Positions 11,844 through 18,455 of a DNA stretch of 64,000 bases are shown one piece after another. Within the stretch, counting starts at the first letter, position 1. Each line of letters opens with the position of its first letter. Made by a program: the position numbers and the translations under genes. Under the pieces are notes generated by a model that was not told the origin of the DNA, made no database searches, and saw only the letters and a program-made list of their open reading frames with translations. The stretch is from Synechococcus sp. UW179A (GTDB taxonomy: Bacteria > Cyanobacteriota > Cyanobacteriia > PCC-6307 > Cyanobiaceae): assembly GCF_900473965.1 (NCBI RefSeq), contig NZ_UCNJ01000002.1, positions 235,354 to 299,353 on the forward strand, read 5' to 3'.

Positions 11844-12584
11844 GTGCAAGTACGCAAGGACACTGTTGGGCTGACCGTCGACAAAAGCCTGATGCGTCTG
11901 CACGTTGTGCGGCCCCAGAGCGATGGTTGCTGGCCGGGCATCCTTTTTTATTCGGATATCTATCAGCTCGGTGCGCCGATCACCCGTCTTGCTGATCGGC
12001 TTGCCAGCTATGGCTATTTGGTCGCTGCGCCGGAGATTTTTCATCGCCGTGAGCCGATCGGCTCGGTGATCGAGCCTGATCCCATCGGCCGATTGCGAGG
12101 CAACGACAATGCTGCAAACACGTCTATCGCTGCCTATGACTCCGACGCAGCGGCGGCATTGGCCTGGCTGTCGGAGAATGCTGATGTGGATGCCCGGCGT
12201 CTGGGAGCCGTTGGCTTCTGCCTCGGAGGTCATCTTGCTTTTCGTGCTGCGCTCCTGCCTCAGGTCAGGGCCAGTGTCTGCATCTATCCCACTGGACTTC
12301 AGGACGGCAAGCTCGGTTTTGAAGCAGCTGATTCATTGCAACGGGCTGCTGAGATCCAGGGAGCCCTGCTCACGATCTTCGGCAGTCTCGATCCCCATGT
12401 CCCTCGCGAAGCCAGGACACTGATCCTTGCGACGCTCGCGGCTATCCCTCAGCTGCGGCACCAATCCATTCTTTATGAGGCGAACCACACCTTTATGCGC
12501 GATGACGGCGAGCGCTGGGATCCGCAGTGCGCTGATCAGGCATGGGCAGAGCTAACTGGTTTCTTAGAAAGGGAACTGAGCTGA
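11844..12584 (+). CDS. Dienelactone hydrolase family alpha/beta hydrolase
   Basis: The 246-aa product has the dienelactone hydrolase fold. The nucleophile elbow is GFCLGGHLAF with Cys, as in classical members. The acid is in FGSLDPHVPRE, and the final His is in YEANHTFMRDDGERW. The family hydrolyses lactones and related esters; the real substrate here is unknown. The assigned start is GTG at 11844. It ends one base before the convergent mazG stop (12585). Confidence 0.9.
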   Translation: MQVRKDTVGLTVDKSLMRLHVVRPQSDGCWPGILFYSDIYQLGAPITRLADRLASYGYLVAAPEIFHRREPIGSVIEPDPIGRLRGNDNAANTSIAAYDSDAAAALAWLSENADVDARRLGAVGFCLGGHLAFRAALLPQVRASVCIYPTGLQDGKLGFEAADSLQRAAEIQGALLTIFGSLDPHVPREARTLILATLAAIPQLRHQSILYEANHTFMRDDGERWDPQCADQAWAELTGFLERELS

Positions 12585-13439
12585 TTAGGTTCCCTGATCT
12601 TGAGACGCGCACTCGCGCTGGATGGCTTGTTTGGCCTGCTGCCAAAGCCCCTCCAGTTCCTGGATGCTATGGCCGTGGAGATCACCGCCCAAGGCTGCTT
12701 CGACCCTTGAAAAGCGAGCCAGGAAGCGTTGATTGGTTCCTGCCAGTCCTTCCTCCGGGCTGATCTCACACCAGCGAGCCACATTCACCAGGGTGAACAA
12801 CACATCCCCAAGCTCCTCCTGGGCATGGGCCCTGTCGCCTGAGGCAATGGCTTCTTTGAGCTCTTCGAGCTCTTCGTTCACCTTGCTCCAGACACCGGTC
12901 ATGTCCGCCCATTCGAAGCCGGCCTTTGCGGCTTTTTTGGAGATGGTCATCGCCCCAGAGAGGGCCGGCTGTCCACGCACCTTGCCGGCGAGCTGATCGC
13001 TGAGCGGAGAGGCCGAGATTGCAGCAGCTTTTGTTTCTGCTCGTTCCTGCGCTTTGATGGCCTCCCAGCTGATGCGAACAGCTGCGCTGTCGCGCACTTC
13101 GGCATTAGCGAAAACATGGGGATGGCGGCGAATCAGTTTCTCGCTGATGCCGGCTGCCACAGCATTCAGATCGAATCGCTCGTCTTCCTCGGCGATGCGG
13201 GCATGAAGCACCACCTGCAACAGCAGGTCACCGAGCTCCTCCTTCAAATGCTTGTCATCGCCATGACGGATGGCATCGGCCACCTCATGGGCTTCCTCCA
13301 GCACATAGGGGATGAGTGACTGGTGGGTCTGTTCCAGATCCCAGGGGCAGCCTTCTTCTGGATCACGTAACCGTGCCACTAAGGCCTCCAGCCGGCGCAG
13401 GGGGTCCTGGTGCTGGGTCACTTCGGAGCCTGAGGCCAT
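12585..13439 (-). CDS. mazG: Nucleoside triphosphate pyrophosphohydrolase MazG
   Basis: The 284-aa product has the two tandem MazG domains. The first contains EGCPWDLEQTHQSLIPYVLE with the acidic metal-binding EEAHEVADAI and EELGDLLLQVVLHARIAEE. The second repeats these features (NEELEELKEAI, EELGDVLFTLVNVARW). It cleans up (d)NTPs or lowers (p)ppGpp. ATG at 13439 gives a normal length. It is 29 nt downstream of the metal-binding membrane protein gene. Confidence 0.95.
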   Translation of the reverse strand: MASGSEVTQHQDPLRRLEALVARLRDPEEGCPWDLEQTHQSLIPYVLEEAHEVADAIRHGDDKHLKEELGDLLLQVVLHARIAEEDERFDLNAVAAGISEKLIRRHPHVFANAEVRDSAAVRISWEAIKAQERAETKAAAISASPLSDQLAGKVRGQPALSGAMTISKKAAKAGFEWADMTGVWSKVNEELEELKEAIASGDRAHAQEELGDVLFTLVNVARWCEISPEEGLAGTNQRFLARFSRVEAALGGDLHGHSIQELEGLWQQAKQAIQRECASQDQGT

Positions 13440-13468
13440 GGAAACCGTGCACGCTTGTGGTCACCTTC

Positions 13469-13981
13469 TCACCGACGTCGATGCCTGCGCCAGGATTTTG
13501 ACCACTCCGCAGGCAGTGGATCCCCATCCAGAATCAGATGCAGCCACACGCTGCTTTCCAGACCCATCAGGACGCCGATCCAAGTCCGGGGATGTTCTCT
13601 CAATGCTGAAAGCAGGTCTGGCCATGCCTGGGATGGGGTTGGAATGGCAGGGGACAACAGCGATGCAGTGGCTGTCCAGATCAGCAGTATCAGGGCTGAC
13701 AGCCATGCCAAGCGCAGTGTCATGCCGATCAGGGGGCCGTGGGATAAGAGCGATCGATGCGGAAGCAGTCGCCGATAGGGCCACCAGATCGCACTCAGCA
13801 CCCCCCAGCGCCTGAGGGCGGTCGAGCGCACGTCAAGGTCCGGTGACAGCCATAGGCCTCCAACCAGGAAGGCCAGCGCCGTTAGAGCACCGTTGATCCA
13901 TCCCAGCCACCAGCTCGTGAGCAGGCCAATGGGCAGGAACCAGGCCAAGGTGGCCCGGTCATGGTCTCGGCCTGAGGCCAC
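13469..13981 (-). CDS. DUF2227-like putative metal-binding membrane protein
   Basis: About 170 aa with several membrane helices (FLPIGLLTSWWLGWINGALT, LAWLSALILLIWTATASLL). The His/Asp-rich N-terminus SGRDHDRATL, the SPDLDV segment, LLPHRSLLSHGPLIG and the C-terminal HLILDGDPLPAEW are the conserved polar motifs of the family. GTG at 13981 is chosen because the family starts just before SGR-H-D; an ATG at 14035 would add 18 untypical residues and approach the tRNA gene. Function is unknown; the fold resembles membrane metalloenzymes of the PA-phosphatase/LexA-binding type only loosely. Confidence 0.8.
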   Translation of the reverse strand: MASGRDHDRATLAWFLPIGLLTSWWLGWINGALTALAFLVGGLWLSPDLDVRSTALRRWGVLSAIWWPYRRLLPHRSLLSHGPLIGMTLRLAWLSALILLIWTATASLLSPAIPTPSQAWPDLLSALREHPRTWIGVLMGLESSVWLHLILDGDPLPAEWSKSWRRHRRR

Positions 13982-14036
13982 ATCAATTGGTGTTGAGCTG
14001 TTCCAGCCTGCCTCGATCAGGCAGAATCGGCTCACC

Positions 14037-14108
14037 GGGCGATTAGCTCAGCGGTAGAGCACCTCCCTTACAAGGAGATTGTCACAGGTTCGATCCCCGT
14101 ATCGCCCA
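14037..14108 (+). tRNA. trnV: tRNA-Val (anticodon TAC)
   Basis: The cloverleaf runs from acceptor strand GGGCGAT (14037-14043) to ATCGCCC (14101-14107) plus discriminator A. The D arm is GCTC/GAGC and the anticodon loop CTTACAA places TAC at 34-36. The T loop is TTCGATC, with one A-C mismatch in the T stem. No CCA is encoded. This gene is the left border of the accessory island: three degenerate copies of its 3' half lie at 20116, 21893 and 26293. Confidence 0.93.
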
Positions 14109-14110
14109 TC
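14068..14110 (+). repeat. tRNA-Val 3' half, likely attachment site (left copy)
   Basis: This 43-nt segment, from the anticodon loop to just past the acceptor end, recurs at 21893-21935 with 40/43 identities (29 consecutive). It is the likely recombination target for elements inserting at this tRNA. Confidence 0.75.
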
Positions 14111-14124
14111 CCGGACCACCACTC

Positions 14125-14328
14125 TTGAATGCCGTTCAGAACTGGCTTTTGAGAGTTTTTGTTACTGACTGCCCACAGCTCAGGGCGGGCGTCACATTGC
14201 GAGCACTCATAAGGATGCTCACTGAACTGGACCGGATGCCTGAATCGTCAGGCCTGAGCGATTCGCTGGTGATCATCCTCCAGAAGGCCGCACTGCTGGT
14301 GACCCAGCTGCTCTCGAGGTTGCGATGA
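14125..14328 (+). CDS. Short unidentified frame next to the tRNA (possible phage remnant)
   Basis: A 67-aa frame beginning MNAVQNWLLRVFVTDC. It overlaps by 4 nt with a second frame starting at 14325 that runs into the terminase remnant in a different frame. The helical, Leu-rich content does not match any family I can name. Its position directly before the terminase fragments suggests a leftover of the same phage module, such as a small terminase or neighbouring gene. It may be non-coding. Confidence 0.25.
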   Translation: MNAVQNWLLRVFVTDCPQLRAGVTLRALIRMLTELDRMPESSGLSDSLVIILQKAALLVTQLLSRLR

Positions 14329-14518
14329 CAAAACTGCAATGGACAGATAAAAAAAGAGGAGGGCCCCACCCTCCTCAGCTCGACGCGTCTTCGGATTTCC
14401 CGTCCTCAGACGAGCTAACAGTGCAGTACGGCGACCAGATACTTCGTAGTTATAAATACCTAGGTGAGCGTGTCCTCACTTTGGGAAAGCATGGGATTAG
14501 GGGCTTCTCCGATGAATG

Positions 14519-15477
14519 CCCCTCGGCGGATGGGACCACGCCGACGCGCTGCGTGGCCAGTCGACCAATCTGGTGTTGGGGCATGAATTCGCCTCTGCCC
14601 AGCAGGACCGTCTGCAGGAAGCCCTCGAGGGTGCTGTTTGGCCAATGCTCGGAACAGCTGAAAAAGGCCAGCTTTTACTTGCAAGCACCCCCGCTGGTGG
14701 GGCAACTACAGCCACGATTTATGGGAAAGGGCTGAAGGCACTCCGGAGTGGGGCCGCTGGAGTTACAGCAGCACCCAGGGCGGCTGGGTTGATGATGCCT
14801 TTGTGGAAGAGGCGAAATCCACCATGGCCCTCGAGCTCTGGAGGCAAGAATTCCACGCCTCGATCGAATCGCTCGTTGGCAGCGTCTACCCCTCGTTTGG
14901 CAGCGGCAATATCAAGTCGGTGGTGGATGACGGCGTGAGCCCGCTGATCATCGGAATGGATTTCAACCGCACACCGTTCTGCGCGTGCGTTGCCCAGATG
15001 CAGGGCAACACGCTGGCGGTGATCGACGAGGTGGTCTTGATGGAAAGCGACTCCAGAGAGATGGCGTTGACAATCCGCGACCGCTACCCGAGCAGAGCCA
15101 TTCACTGCTGCCCTGACCCCACCGGCAAGCGGCTGCAGACCTCGAGCCTGGGACTGAGCGATCACAAGATCCTCAAGGACGTGGGCAATTTTGTGATCCA
15201 CGCGCCGAAGGCTCCCTGGCGGCAGAGGGACACGATCAATGCGCTGCGGATGTGGATCCTGTCGGCCGATGGCCAGTGCCGACTCCAGGTGGACCCGACC
15301 TGCAAGCGGGTGATCCGCTTATTGCGGAACCTGACCTTCAAACCCGGCAAGGCCGAGCCGATGGATGACGACAACAGCCACATGGCCGAGGCCACGGCCT
15401 ATGTGGCGATCGCGATCAGCAAGGGCCTCACACCCTGGACAGTCGGCAGAAGCGAGACCGTCTCGGTCTGGTGATCA
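14519..15477 (+). pseudogene. Phage terminase large subunit, 5'-truncated and frameshifted
   Basis: An ATPase-side fragment (WDHADALRGQS ... KGQLLLASTPAGG) is read in one frame to about 14690. The continuation NYSHDLWERAEGTPEWGRWS lies in the next frame from about 14690 and stays open to the stop at 15477. This tail is the terminase nuclease domain, with acidic residues in GMDFNRTPFC, VIDEVVLM and CPDPTG. The Walker A part is missing. The gene is therefore decayed phage or gene-transfer-agent material directly after the tRNA, consistent with a past integration. The nuclease part on its own could start near 14803, but it would not be a complete terminase. Confidence 0.8.
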
Positions 15478-15527
15478 TCACTTAGGTGGGCAATAATCAA
15501 TAATTTAGTTTTATTGATCTCTGCTCA

Positions 15528-15568
15528 ACTGCGCTCAATCGTGCCAGATATTGAAGGCTGATTGATGG
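15528..15568 (-). repeat. Cassette repeat, copy A (orphan)
   Basis: A copy of the conserved block that lies upstream of most precursor genes (minus-strand core CTGGCACGATTGAGCGCAG, preceded by a TTCAATA-like run). Read on the minus strand it points at the terminase remnant: no promoter or leader gene follows. It looks like the end of a lost cassette at the junction with phage DNA. Confidence 0.7.
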
Positions 15569-15591
15569 TTTTTTGGGGTAATTGAAGCAAT

Positions 15592-15640
15592 AAAAAGCAC
15601 CTGCAGATTGGTGATTATTTTTTGCGAACTGCAGGCATGA
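15592..15640 (-). terminator. Terminator of precursor gene 1 (degenerate)
   Basis: On the minus strand GCCTGCAG pairs with CTGCAGGT across a ~22-nt loop and is followed by GCTTTTTATT. It is a looser version of the terminators of the other cassettes. Confidence 0.5.
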
Positions 15641-15655
15641 CTAGCCATTCATCCA

Positions 15656-15928
15656 TCATCTGATAAACCCGCATCCCAAACCCCCCGATTGGCAAGCAAT
15701 CATCCATGACTCCGAGCCACCACAAAAACCACCAGAGGCGGTTTCCAATTCCTGATCACCCGGCGGTTCAGATTGCATCGATTGAATATCGTTTGCAGTA
15801 ATTGAGAAACCTGCCGCATTAGCAATTTCAATTGCTGCTTCAGGGGTGCTTACCTCCTTGAGTTTCTCCTGCAATTCAGTATCTGATTTAATCTTTTCAA
15901 GGAAGGCTTTGAGCTGTTCTTCTGACAT
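15656..15928 (-). CDS. Precursor peptide 1, Nif11-type leader, 23-aa core with 3 Cys
   Basis: A 90-aa prochlorosin-like lanthipeptide precursor. The leader begins MSEEQLKAFLEKIKSD and ends ELETASGG, the double-glycine cleavage site of C39 protease-transporters. The core of 23 aa starts FCGGSESW and ends GLGCGFIR. It has Cys at core positions 2, 12 and 19 and Ser at 5, 7 and 14, with no Thr, so up to three (methyl)lanthionine-type rings are conceivable. The start is set by homology to the other leaders; the frame runs on upstream. A TGCTAT element lies 24 nt before the ATG. No modifying enzyme is in the window. Confidence 0.85.
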   Translation of the reverse strand: MSEEQLKAFLEKIKSDTELQEKLKEVSTPEAAIEIANAAGFSITANDIQSMQSEPPGDQELETASGGFCGGSESWMIACQSGGLGCGFIR

Positions 15929-15952
15929 GGCTTGAACGTATCTGTACTGTGA

Positions 15953-15958
15953 ATAGCA
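15953..15958 (-). promoter_or_regulatory. Extended -10 of precursor gene 1
   Basis: TGCTAT on the minus strand, ending 24 nt before the ATG, the same distance as in eight other cassettes. The sequence continues TCAC instead of the usual AAC/GAC. Confidence 0.55.
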
Positions 15959-16018
15959 GAATTGCTTGTTAGCTGATGTTCCGGATGGCACACTCCATCT
16001 GCTGAGAATCTTTAAATA

Positions 16019-16055
16019 TCAAATCATGCCAGGTATTGAAGGCTAATTTGTGGGC
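16019..16055 (-). repeat. Cassette repeat, copy B
   Basis: A diverged copy (AAATCATGCCAGGTATTGAA on the plus strand) upstream of precursor gene 1. It keeps the GCCAGGTATTGAAGGCT part but has lost the GCGCTCAATCG end. Confidence 0.65.
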
Positions 16056-16077
16056 TGTATGGGGTGATTGAAGAAAT

Positions 16078-16105
16078 AAAAAACCCCTGAGGTTGCAGGG
16101 GGTTT
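16078..16105 (-). terminator. Terminator of precursor gene 2
   Basis: Minus strand: ACCCCCTGCA and a matching TCAGGGGTT stem followed by TTTTATTTC. Placed about 90 nt after the stop of gene 2 and directly before cassette repeat B. Confidence 0.8.
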
Positions 16106-16193
16106 GTTCTGCAATGAAATTGTGGGCTGTTGTATTTTATTGTTCAAGGAAAGTTTTTGAGCCACCAAAAAACGCCAAGCAGATCAAATTACC

Positions 16194-16394
16194 CTAGCCG
16201 CCAGCTGCAGCTTCCAGCTCCTCATCAGAAATCTCTGATTGAGCCTTCTTCAAGTCTTCAACAGAAATACTAAATCCCGCCTCGTTCGCAATTGCAAGAG
16301 CTGCGTCAACATCAGTAGCAGCTTTGAGCTTCTCCTGAAGGCTGGAATCACCTTTGATCTTGCCGAGGAATGCCTTGAGTTGTTCTAGGGACAT
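16194..16394 (-). CDS. Precursor peptide 2, leader only (stop directly after GG)
   Basis: A 66-aa product starting MSLEQLKAFLGKIKGD and ending exactly at the cleavage motif EAAAGG, then TAG. It therefore encodes a full Nif11-type leader and no core. In frame after the TAG come 18 more codons with one Cys before TAA (16137), which may be a lost core. The cassette is otherwise intact: repeat C, TGCTAT at 16419-16424, and a terminator at 16078-16105. It is either a nonsense mutant or a leader-only peptide. If the stop is real, the product cannot give a mature lanthipeptide. Confidence 0.75.
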   Translation of the reverse strand: MSLEQLKAFLGKIKGDSSLQEKLKAATDVDAALAIANEAGFSISVEDLKKAQSEISDEELEAAAGG

Positions 16395-16418
16395 GGGTAT
16401 GAGCTCTGTTCAGCAGTG

Positions 16419-16424
16419 ATAGCA
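16419..16424 (-). promoter_or_regulatory. Extended -10 of precursor gene 2
   Basis: TGCTATCAC on the minus strand, 24 nt before the ATG, in the conserved cassette promoter. Confidence 0.65.
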
Positions 16425-16456
16425 ACGGTCTTCTGTAGAGGCTTTGGTTGATAATT

Positions 16457-16500
16457 ACTGCGCTCAATCGTGCCAGGTATTGAAGACTGATTTTTGGGCT
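16457..16500 (-). repeat. Cassette repeat, copy C
   Basis: Full copy (plus strand ACTGCGCTCAATCGTGCCAG then GTATTGAAGACTGATT) between the promoter of gene 2 and the terminator of gene 3. Confidence 0.8.
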
Positions 16501-16517
16501 TAGTCAGACTATTGAAG

Positions 16518-16550
16518 TAATAAAAAGCCCCTGTTAATGCAGGGGGTTTG
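16518..16550 (-). terminator. Terminator of precursor gene 3
   Basis: Minus strand: CCCCCTGCATTAACAGGGGC followed by TTTTTATTACTT, a clear stem with a T-rich tail 15 nt after the gene 3 stop. Confidence 0.85.
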
Positions 16551-16564
16551 ATAATGAATTAGAC

Positions 16565-16786
16565 TCAAACCACACAACAGGCTCGACTCAAACCACACAC
16601 ACCCTCAGACACGCCTTCCAGATCCTCTTTACTGAGCAGGCTGATCAGATCAGCGGAGAATTCGTGTCCATGTTCGTTGGCAATGCCTACAACATCTTCA
16701 GGTGACGTTGCTGCCTTTAGTTTGCCTTGAATGGACTGGTCATCCTTCGCCTTGGCGAGGAATGCCTTGAGTTGATCAAGTGTCAT
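16565..16786 (-). CDS. Precursor peptide 3, Nif11-type leader with EG instead of GG
   Basis: A 73-aa product, leader MTLDQLKAFLAKAKDDQSIQ continuing to LEGVSEG. The usual GG is replaced by EG, which C39 proteases may still cut as a Gly-x-type site or may not. The predicted core is VCGLSRACCVV, with Cys at 2, 8 and 9 and one Ser. Its upstream region differs from the others: TACTAT rather than TGCTAT, 32 nt from the ATG, and no repeat block. It lies 54 nt after precursor gene 4 and may be read through from that gene. Confidence 0.75.
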   Translation of the reverse strand: MTLDQLKAFLAKAKDDQSIQGKLKAATSPEDVVGIANEHGHEFSADLISLLSKEDLEGVSEGVCGLSRACCVV

Positions 16787-16840
16787 TTATCAGTCATGGA
16801 TAATGGTGACTGTGAATGATAGTAAAAGGGCAAGCATTGA

Positions 16841-17044
16841 TTACAAATGAGGGTAGGAAGGGTAAGAATAATGTTCCTTGGATTTTCGTGGAGATGTGTC
16901 GACGACACCTCCGCTGACTCCTGGTTCTCCTGTGACAACTCCAGGATCCGTCCCGCCCGATAGCACTGACAATTCTTCATCAGTCAACTCTTCCATGAGT
17001 TCCGGTGACTCATCTTTCTTGCTCTTAGCTTGCTTTTCAGTCAT
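16841..17044 (-). CDS. Precursor peptide 4, non-Nif11 double-glycine leader, Cys-free core
   Basis: A 67-aa product that does not have the Nif11 leader. The N-terminus MTEKQAKSKKDESPELMEEL is charged, and LTDEELSVLSGG is a classic bacteriocin double-glycine leader (about 31 residues). The 36-aa core starts TDPGVVTGEPG and ends EHYSYPSYPHL, with no Cys, many Gly/Val/Pro and three Tyr near the C-terminus. It cannot form lanthionines. It nevertheless uses the same cassette promoter (TGCTATAAC at 17069-17074) and repeat E. It may be an unmodified or otherwise modified secreted peptide sharing the exporter. Confidence 0.75.
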   Translation of the reverse strand: MTEKQAKSKKDESPELMEELTDEELSVLSGGTDPGVVTGEPGVSGGVVDTSPRKSKEHYSYPSYPHL

Positions 17045-17068
17045 AGGTATCAGGTCTGTTCTGCAGTT

Positions 17069-17095
17069 ATAGCAATGGTCCGCTGCAGTGTCTTT
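17069..17095 (-). promoter_or_regulatory. Promoter of precursor gene 4
   Basis: Minus strand: AAGACA (-35-like), exactly 17 nt, then TATAAC preceded by TGC (extended -10). The TGCTAT box ends 24 nt before the ATG. This is the clearest example of the cassette promoter. Confidence 0.75.
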
Positions 17096-17106
17096 AGCTA
17101 ATACTT

Positions 17107-17150
17107 AACGCACTCAATCGTGCCAGGCATTGAAGGCTGATTGATGGGAT
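17107..17150 (-). repeat. Cassette repeat, copy E
   Basis: Plus strand ACGCACTCAATCGTGCCAGG then CATTGAAGGCTGATT, between the gene 4 promoter and the decayed terminator at the end of gene 5. Confidence 0.8.
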
Positions 17151-17172
17151 TACTGTCAGACTATTTAAGAAA

Positions 17173-17481
17173 TCAGCCATTGCAGGGGCTGAGGACTGAT
17201 GTGTCAACTGGTTTCGCTACTATAGGCCTGGCAATGGTTCCTTGTGCCCCCATGCCTGGCGTCATGGGTGTAAAATTCGTGAATCCACCAGCTGCGCCTT
17301 CCAGCTCCTCTTCTGTAACCTCATCTTGAACCTTCTTCAAGTCATCAGCAGAGATGCTAAAGCCAGCATCTTTCGCAATCGCAAGAACTGCGTCTGAATC
17401 AGCCGCTGCTTGAAGCTTTTCCTGAAGACTGGTGTCGCCTTTGACCTTTTCGAGAAAGGCTTTGAGTTGCTCTTCTGACAT
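17173..17481 (-). CDS. Precursor peptide 5, Nif11-type leader, 36-aa Thr-rich core
   Basis: A 102-aa product, leader MSEEQLKAFLEKVKGDTSLQ to ELEGAAGG. The core begins FTNFTPMTPGMGAQGT and ends SVLSPCNG: one Cys (position 34), five Thr, two Ser and four Pro. Its last codons and stop lie in what is the terminator stem of other cassettes: CAGCCCCTGCAATGG corresponds to the terminator arm. The frame has thus run into a decayed terminator, and the only Cys comes from it. Promoter box TGCTATGAC at 17506-17511, 24 nt from the ATG. It starts 34 nt after gene 6. Confidence 0.85.
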   Translation of the reverse strand: MSEEQLKAFLEKVKGDTSLQEKLQAAADSDAVLAIAKDAGFSISADDLKKVQDEVTEEELEGAAGGFTNFTPMTPGMGAQGTIARPIVAKPVDTSVLSPCNG

Positions 17482-17505
17482 GGTTAGCAGGTCTTTTCAG
17501 CAGTC

Positions 17506-17511
17506 ATAGCA
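17506..17511 (-). promoter_or_regulatory. Extended -10 of precursor gene 5
   Basis: TGCTATGAC on the minus strand, 24 nt from the ATG. The upstream -35 region is missing because gene 6 ends only a few bases before, so gene 5 may depend on transcription from gene 6. Confidence 0.5.
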
Positions 17512-17515
17512 ACAG

Positions 17516-17800
17516 TTAACTGATTGGATCAATGGGTCCATGCACACCCGGACCTTGCGCTGATGGAACACCGCTATTCGCGCAACAATTGAGCGTTCTC
17601 CATAGACAACCCACCCCGCCAGAAAGTAACTCTAACTCATCAGCACTTAGATTCTCCAGATGATCTGCCGTGAATTCATATTCGTGTTCTTTAGCGAGAT
17701 CAAGCACTTCTTGAGATGTTTTTGCTGCTTTTAGTTTCTCCTGAAGATTGGAATTTTCTTTCACTTTGGCAAGGAAGGCTTTGAGTTGCTCTTCTGACAT
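17516..17800 (-). CDS. Precursor peptide 6, Nif11-type leader, 32-aa core with 3 Cys
   Basis: A 94-aa product, leader MSEEQLKAFLAKVKENSNLQ to ELELLSGG. The 32-aa core starts VGCLWRTLNCCANSG and ends PIDPIS, with Cys at 3, 10 and 11, Thr at 7 and Ser at 14, 18 and 32. It belongs to the EH-x-EF leader subgroup. There is no terminator or repeat behind it: the stop is 5 nt upstream of the gene 5 promoter box, so genes 6 and 5 appear fused into one unit by deletion. Promoter box at 17825-17830. Confidence 0.85.
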   Translation of the reverse strand: MSEEQLKAFLAKVKENSNLQEKLKAAKTSQEVLDLAKEHEYEFTADHLENLSADELELLSGGVGCLWRTLNCCANSGVPSAQGPGVHGPIDPIS

Positions 17801-17824
17801 GGTTAGCAGGTCTTTTCAGCAGTC

Positions 17825-17851
17825 ATAGCATCGGTCTGCTGCAGTGTCTTT
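17825..17851 (-). promoter_or_regulatory. Promoter of precursor gene 6
   Basis: Minus strand AAGACA, 17-nt spacer, TATGAC with TGC in front. The 24-nt distance to the ATG is conserved. Confidence 0.7.
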
Positions 17852-17862
17852 GGCTAATACTT

Positions 17863-17900
17863 ACTGCGCTCAATCGTGCCAGGCATTGAAGGCTGATTGT
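17863..17900 (-). repeat. Cassette repeat, copy G
   Basis: Plus strand CTGCGCTCAATCGTGCCAGG then CATTGAAGGCTGATT, upstream of gene 6. Confidence 0.8.
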
Positions 17901-17923
17901 TGGTCTTTTTGGGATGGTTGAAG

Positions 17924-17954
17924 AAATAAAAAGCCCCTCTAATGCAGGGGTTTT
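17924..17954 (-). terminator. Terminator of precursor gene 7
   Basis: Minus strand AAAACCCCTGCATTAGAGGGGC followed by TTTTTATTTC. It lies 56 nt after the gene 7 stop. Confidence 0.8.
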
Positions 17955-18009
17955 ATGAGTTTGACTCAATCATATAAAAGTGAACTAACACCCATAATCA
18001 CTATTGTGA

Positions 18010-18240
18010 CTAAGCTGCACCAGAATATTGAGACTCAAGAGCTAAACAGCCACATCCCCCAGCCACACCTTCCAGCTCCTCTTCACTGAGCTGGTTGATC
18101 TTATCAGCAGTGAATTCATGACCATGTTCTTTAGCGATACCTACAACATCCTCAGGTGACTTTGCTGCTTTTAGTTTCTCCTGAAGATTGGAATCACCTT
18201 TGACCTTGGAGAGGAATGCCTTGAGTTGTTCTAGGGACAT
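18010..18240 (-). CDS. Precursor peptide 7, Nif11-type leader, 14-aa core with 2 Cys
   Basis: A 76-aa product, leader MSLEQLKAFLSKVKGDSNLQ to ELEGVAGG. The core is CGCLALESQYSGAA, with Cys at 1 and 3 and Ser at 8 and 11, so two rings with Cys N-terminal to Ser are possible. Its leader is of the EHGHEF subgroup and is almost the same as that of gene 8 except for a 5-residue insertion there. The cassette is complete: repeat H, promoter box at 18265-18270, terminator at 17924-17954. Confidence 0.87.
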   Translation of the reverse strand: MSLEQLKAFLSKVKGDSNLQEKLKAAKSPEDVVGIAKEHGHEFTADKINQLSEEELEGVAGGCGCLALESQYSGAA

Positions 18241-18264
18241 GGGTAACAGGTCTGTTCAGTAGTC

Positions 18265-18291
18265 ATAGCAACGGTCTGTTGCGGTGTCTTC
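18265..18291 (-). promoter_or_regulatory. Promoter of precursor gene 7
   Basis: Minus strand AAGACA, 17 nt, TATGAC with TGC in front; 24 nt to the ATG. Confidence 0.7.
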
Positions 18292-18302
18292 AGACAACAA
18301 TT

Positions 18303-18342
18303 ACTGCGCTCAATCGTGCCAGGTATTGGAGGCTAATTTATG
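18303..18342 (-). repeat. Cassette repeat, copy H
   Basis: Plus strand ACTGCGCTCAATCGTGCCAG then GTATTGGAGGCTAATTT, upstream of gene 7. Confidence 0.8.
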
Positions 18343-18363
18343 GGATTAGTCAGACTGTTGAAG

Positions 18364-18396
18364 TAATAAAAAGCCCCTACGGCAGCAGGGGGTTTG
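18364..18396 (-). terminator. Terminator of precursor gene 8
   Basis: Minus strand CCCCCTGCTGCCGTAGGGGC followed by TTTTTATTAC, 60 nt after the gene 8 stop. Confidence 0.85.
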
Positions 18397-18455
18397 ATGA
18401 GTAGAATCAGGGAGCAAAATTCAGGAGCACAATTCCGCCCACCAGAGCACATAAT

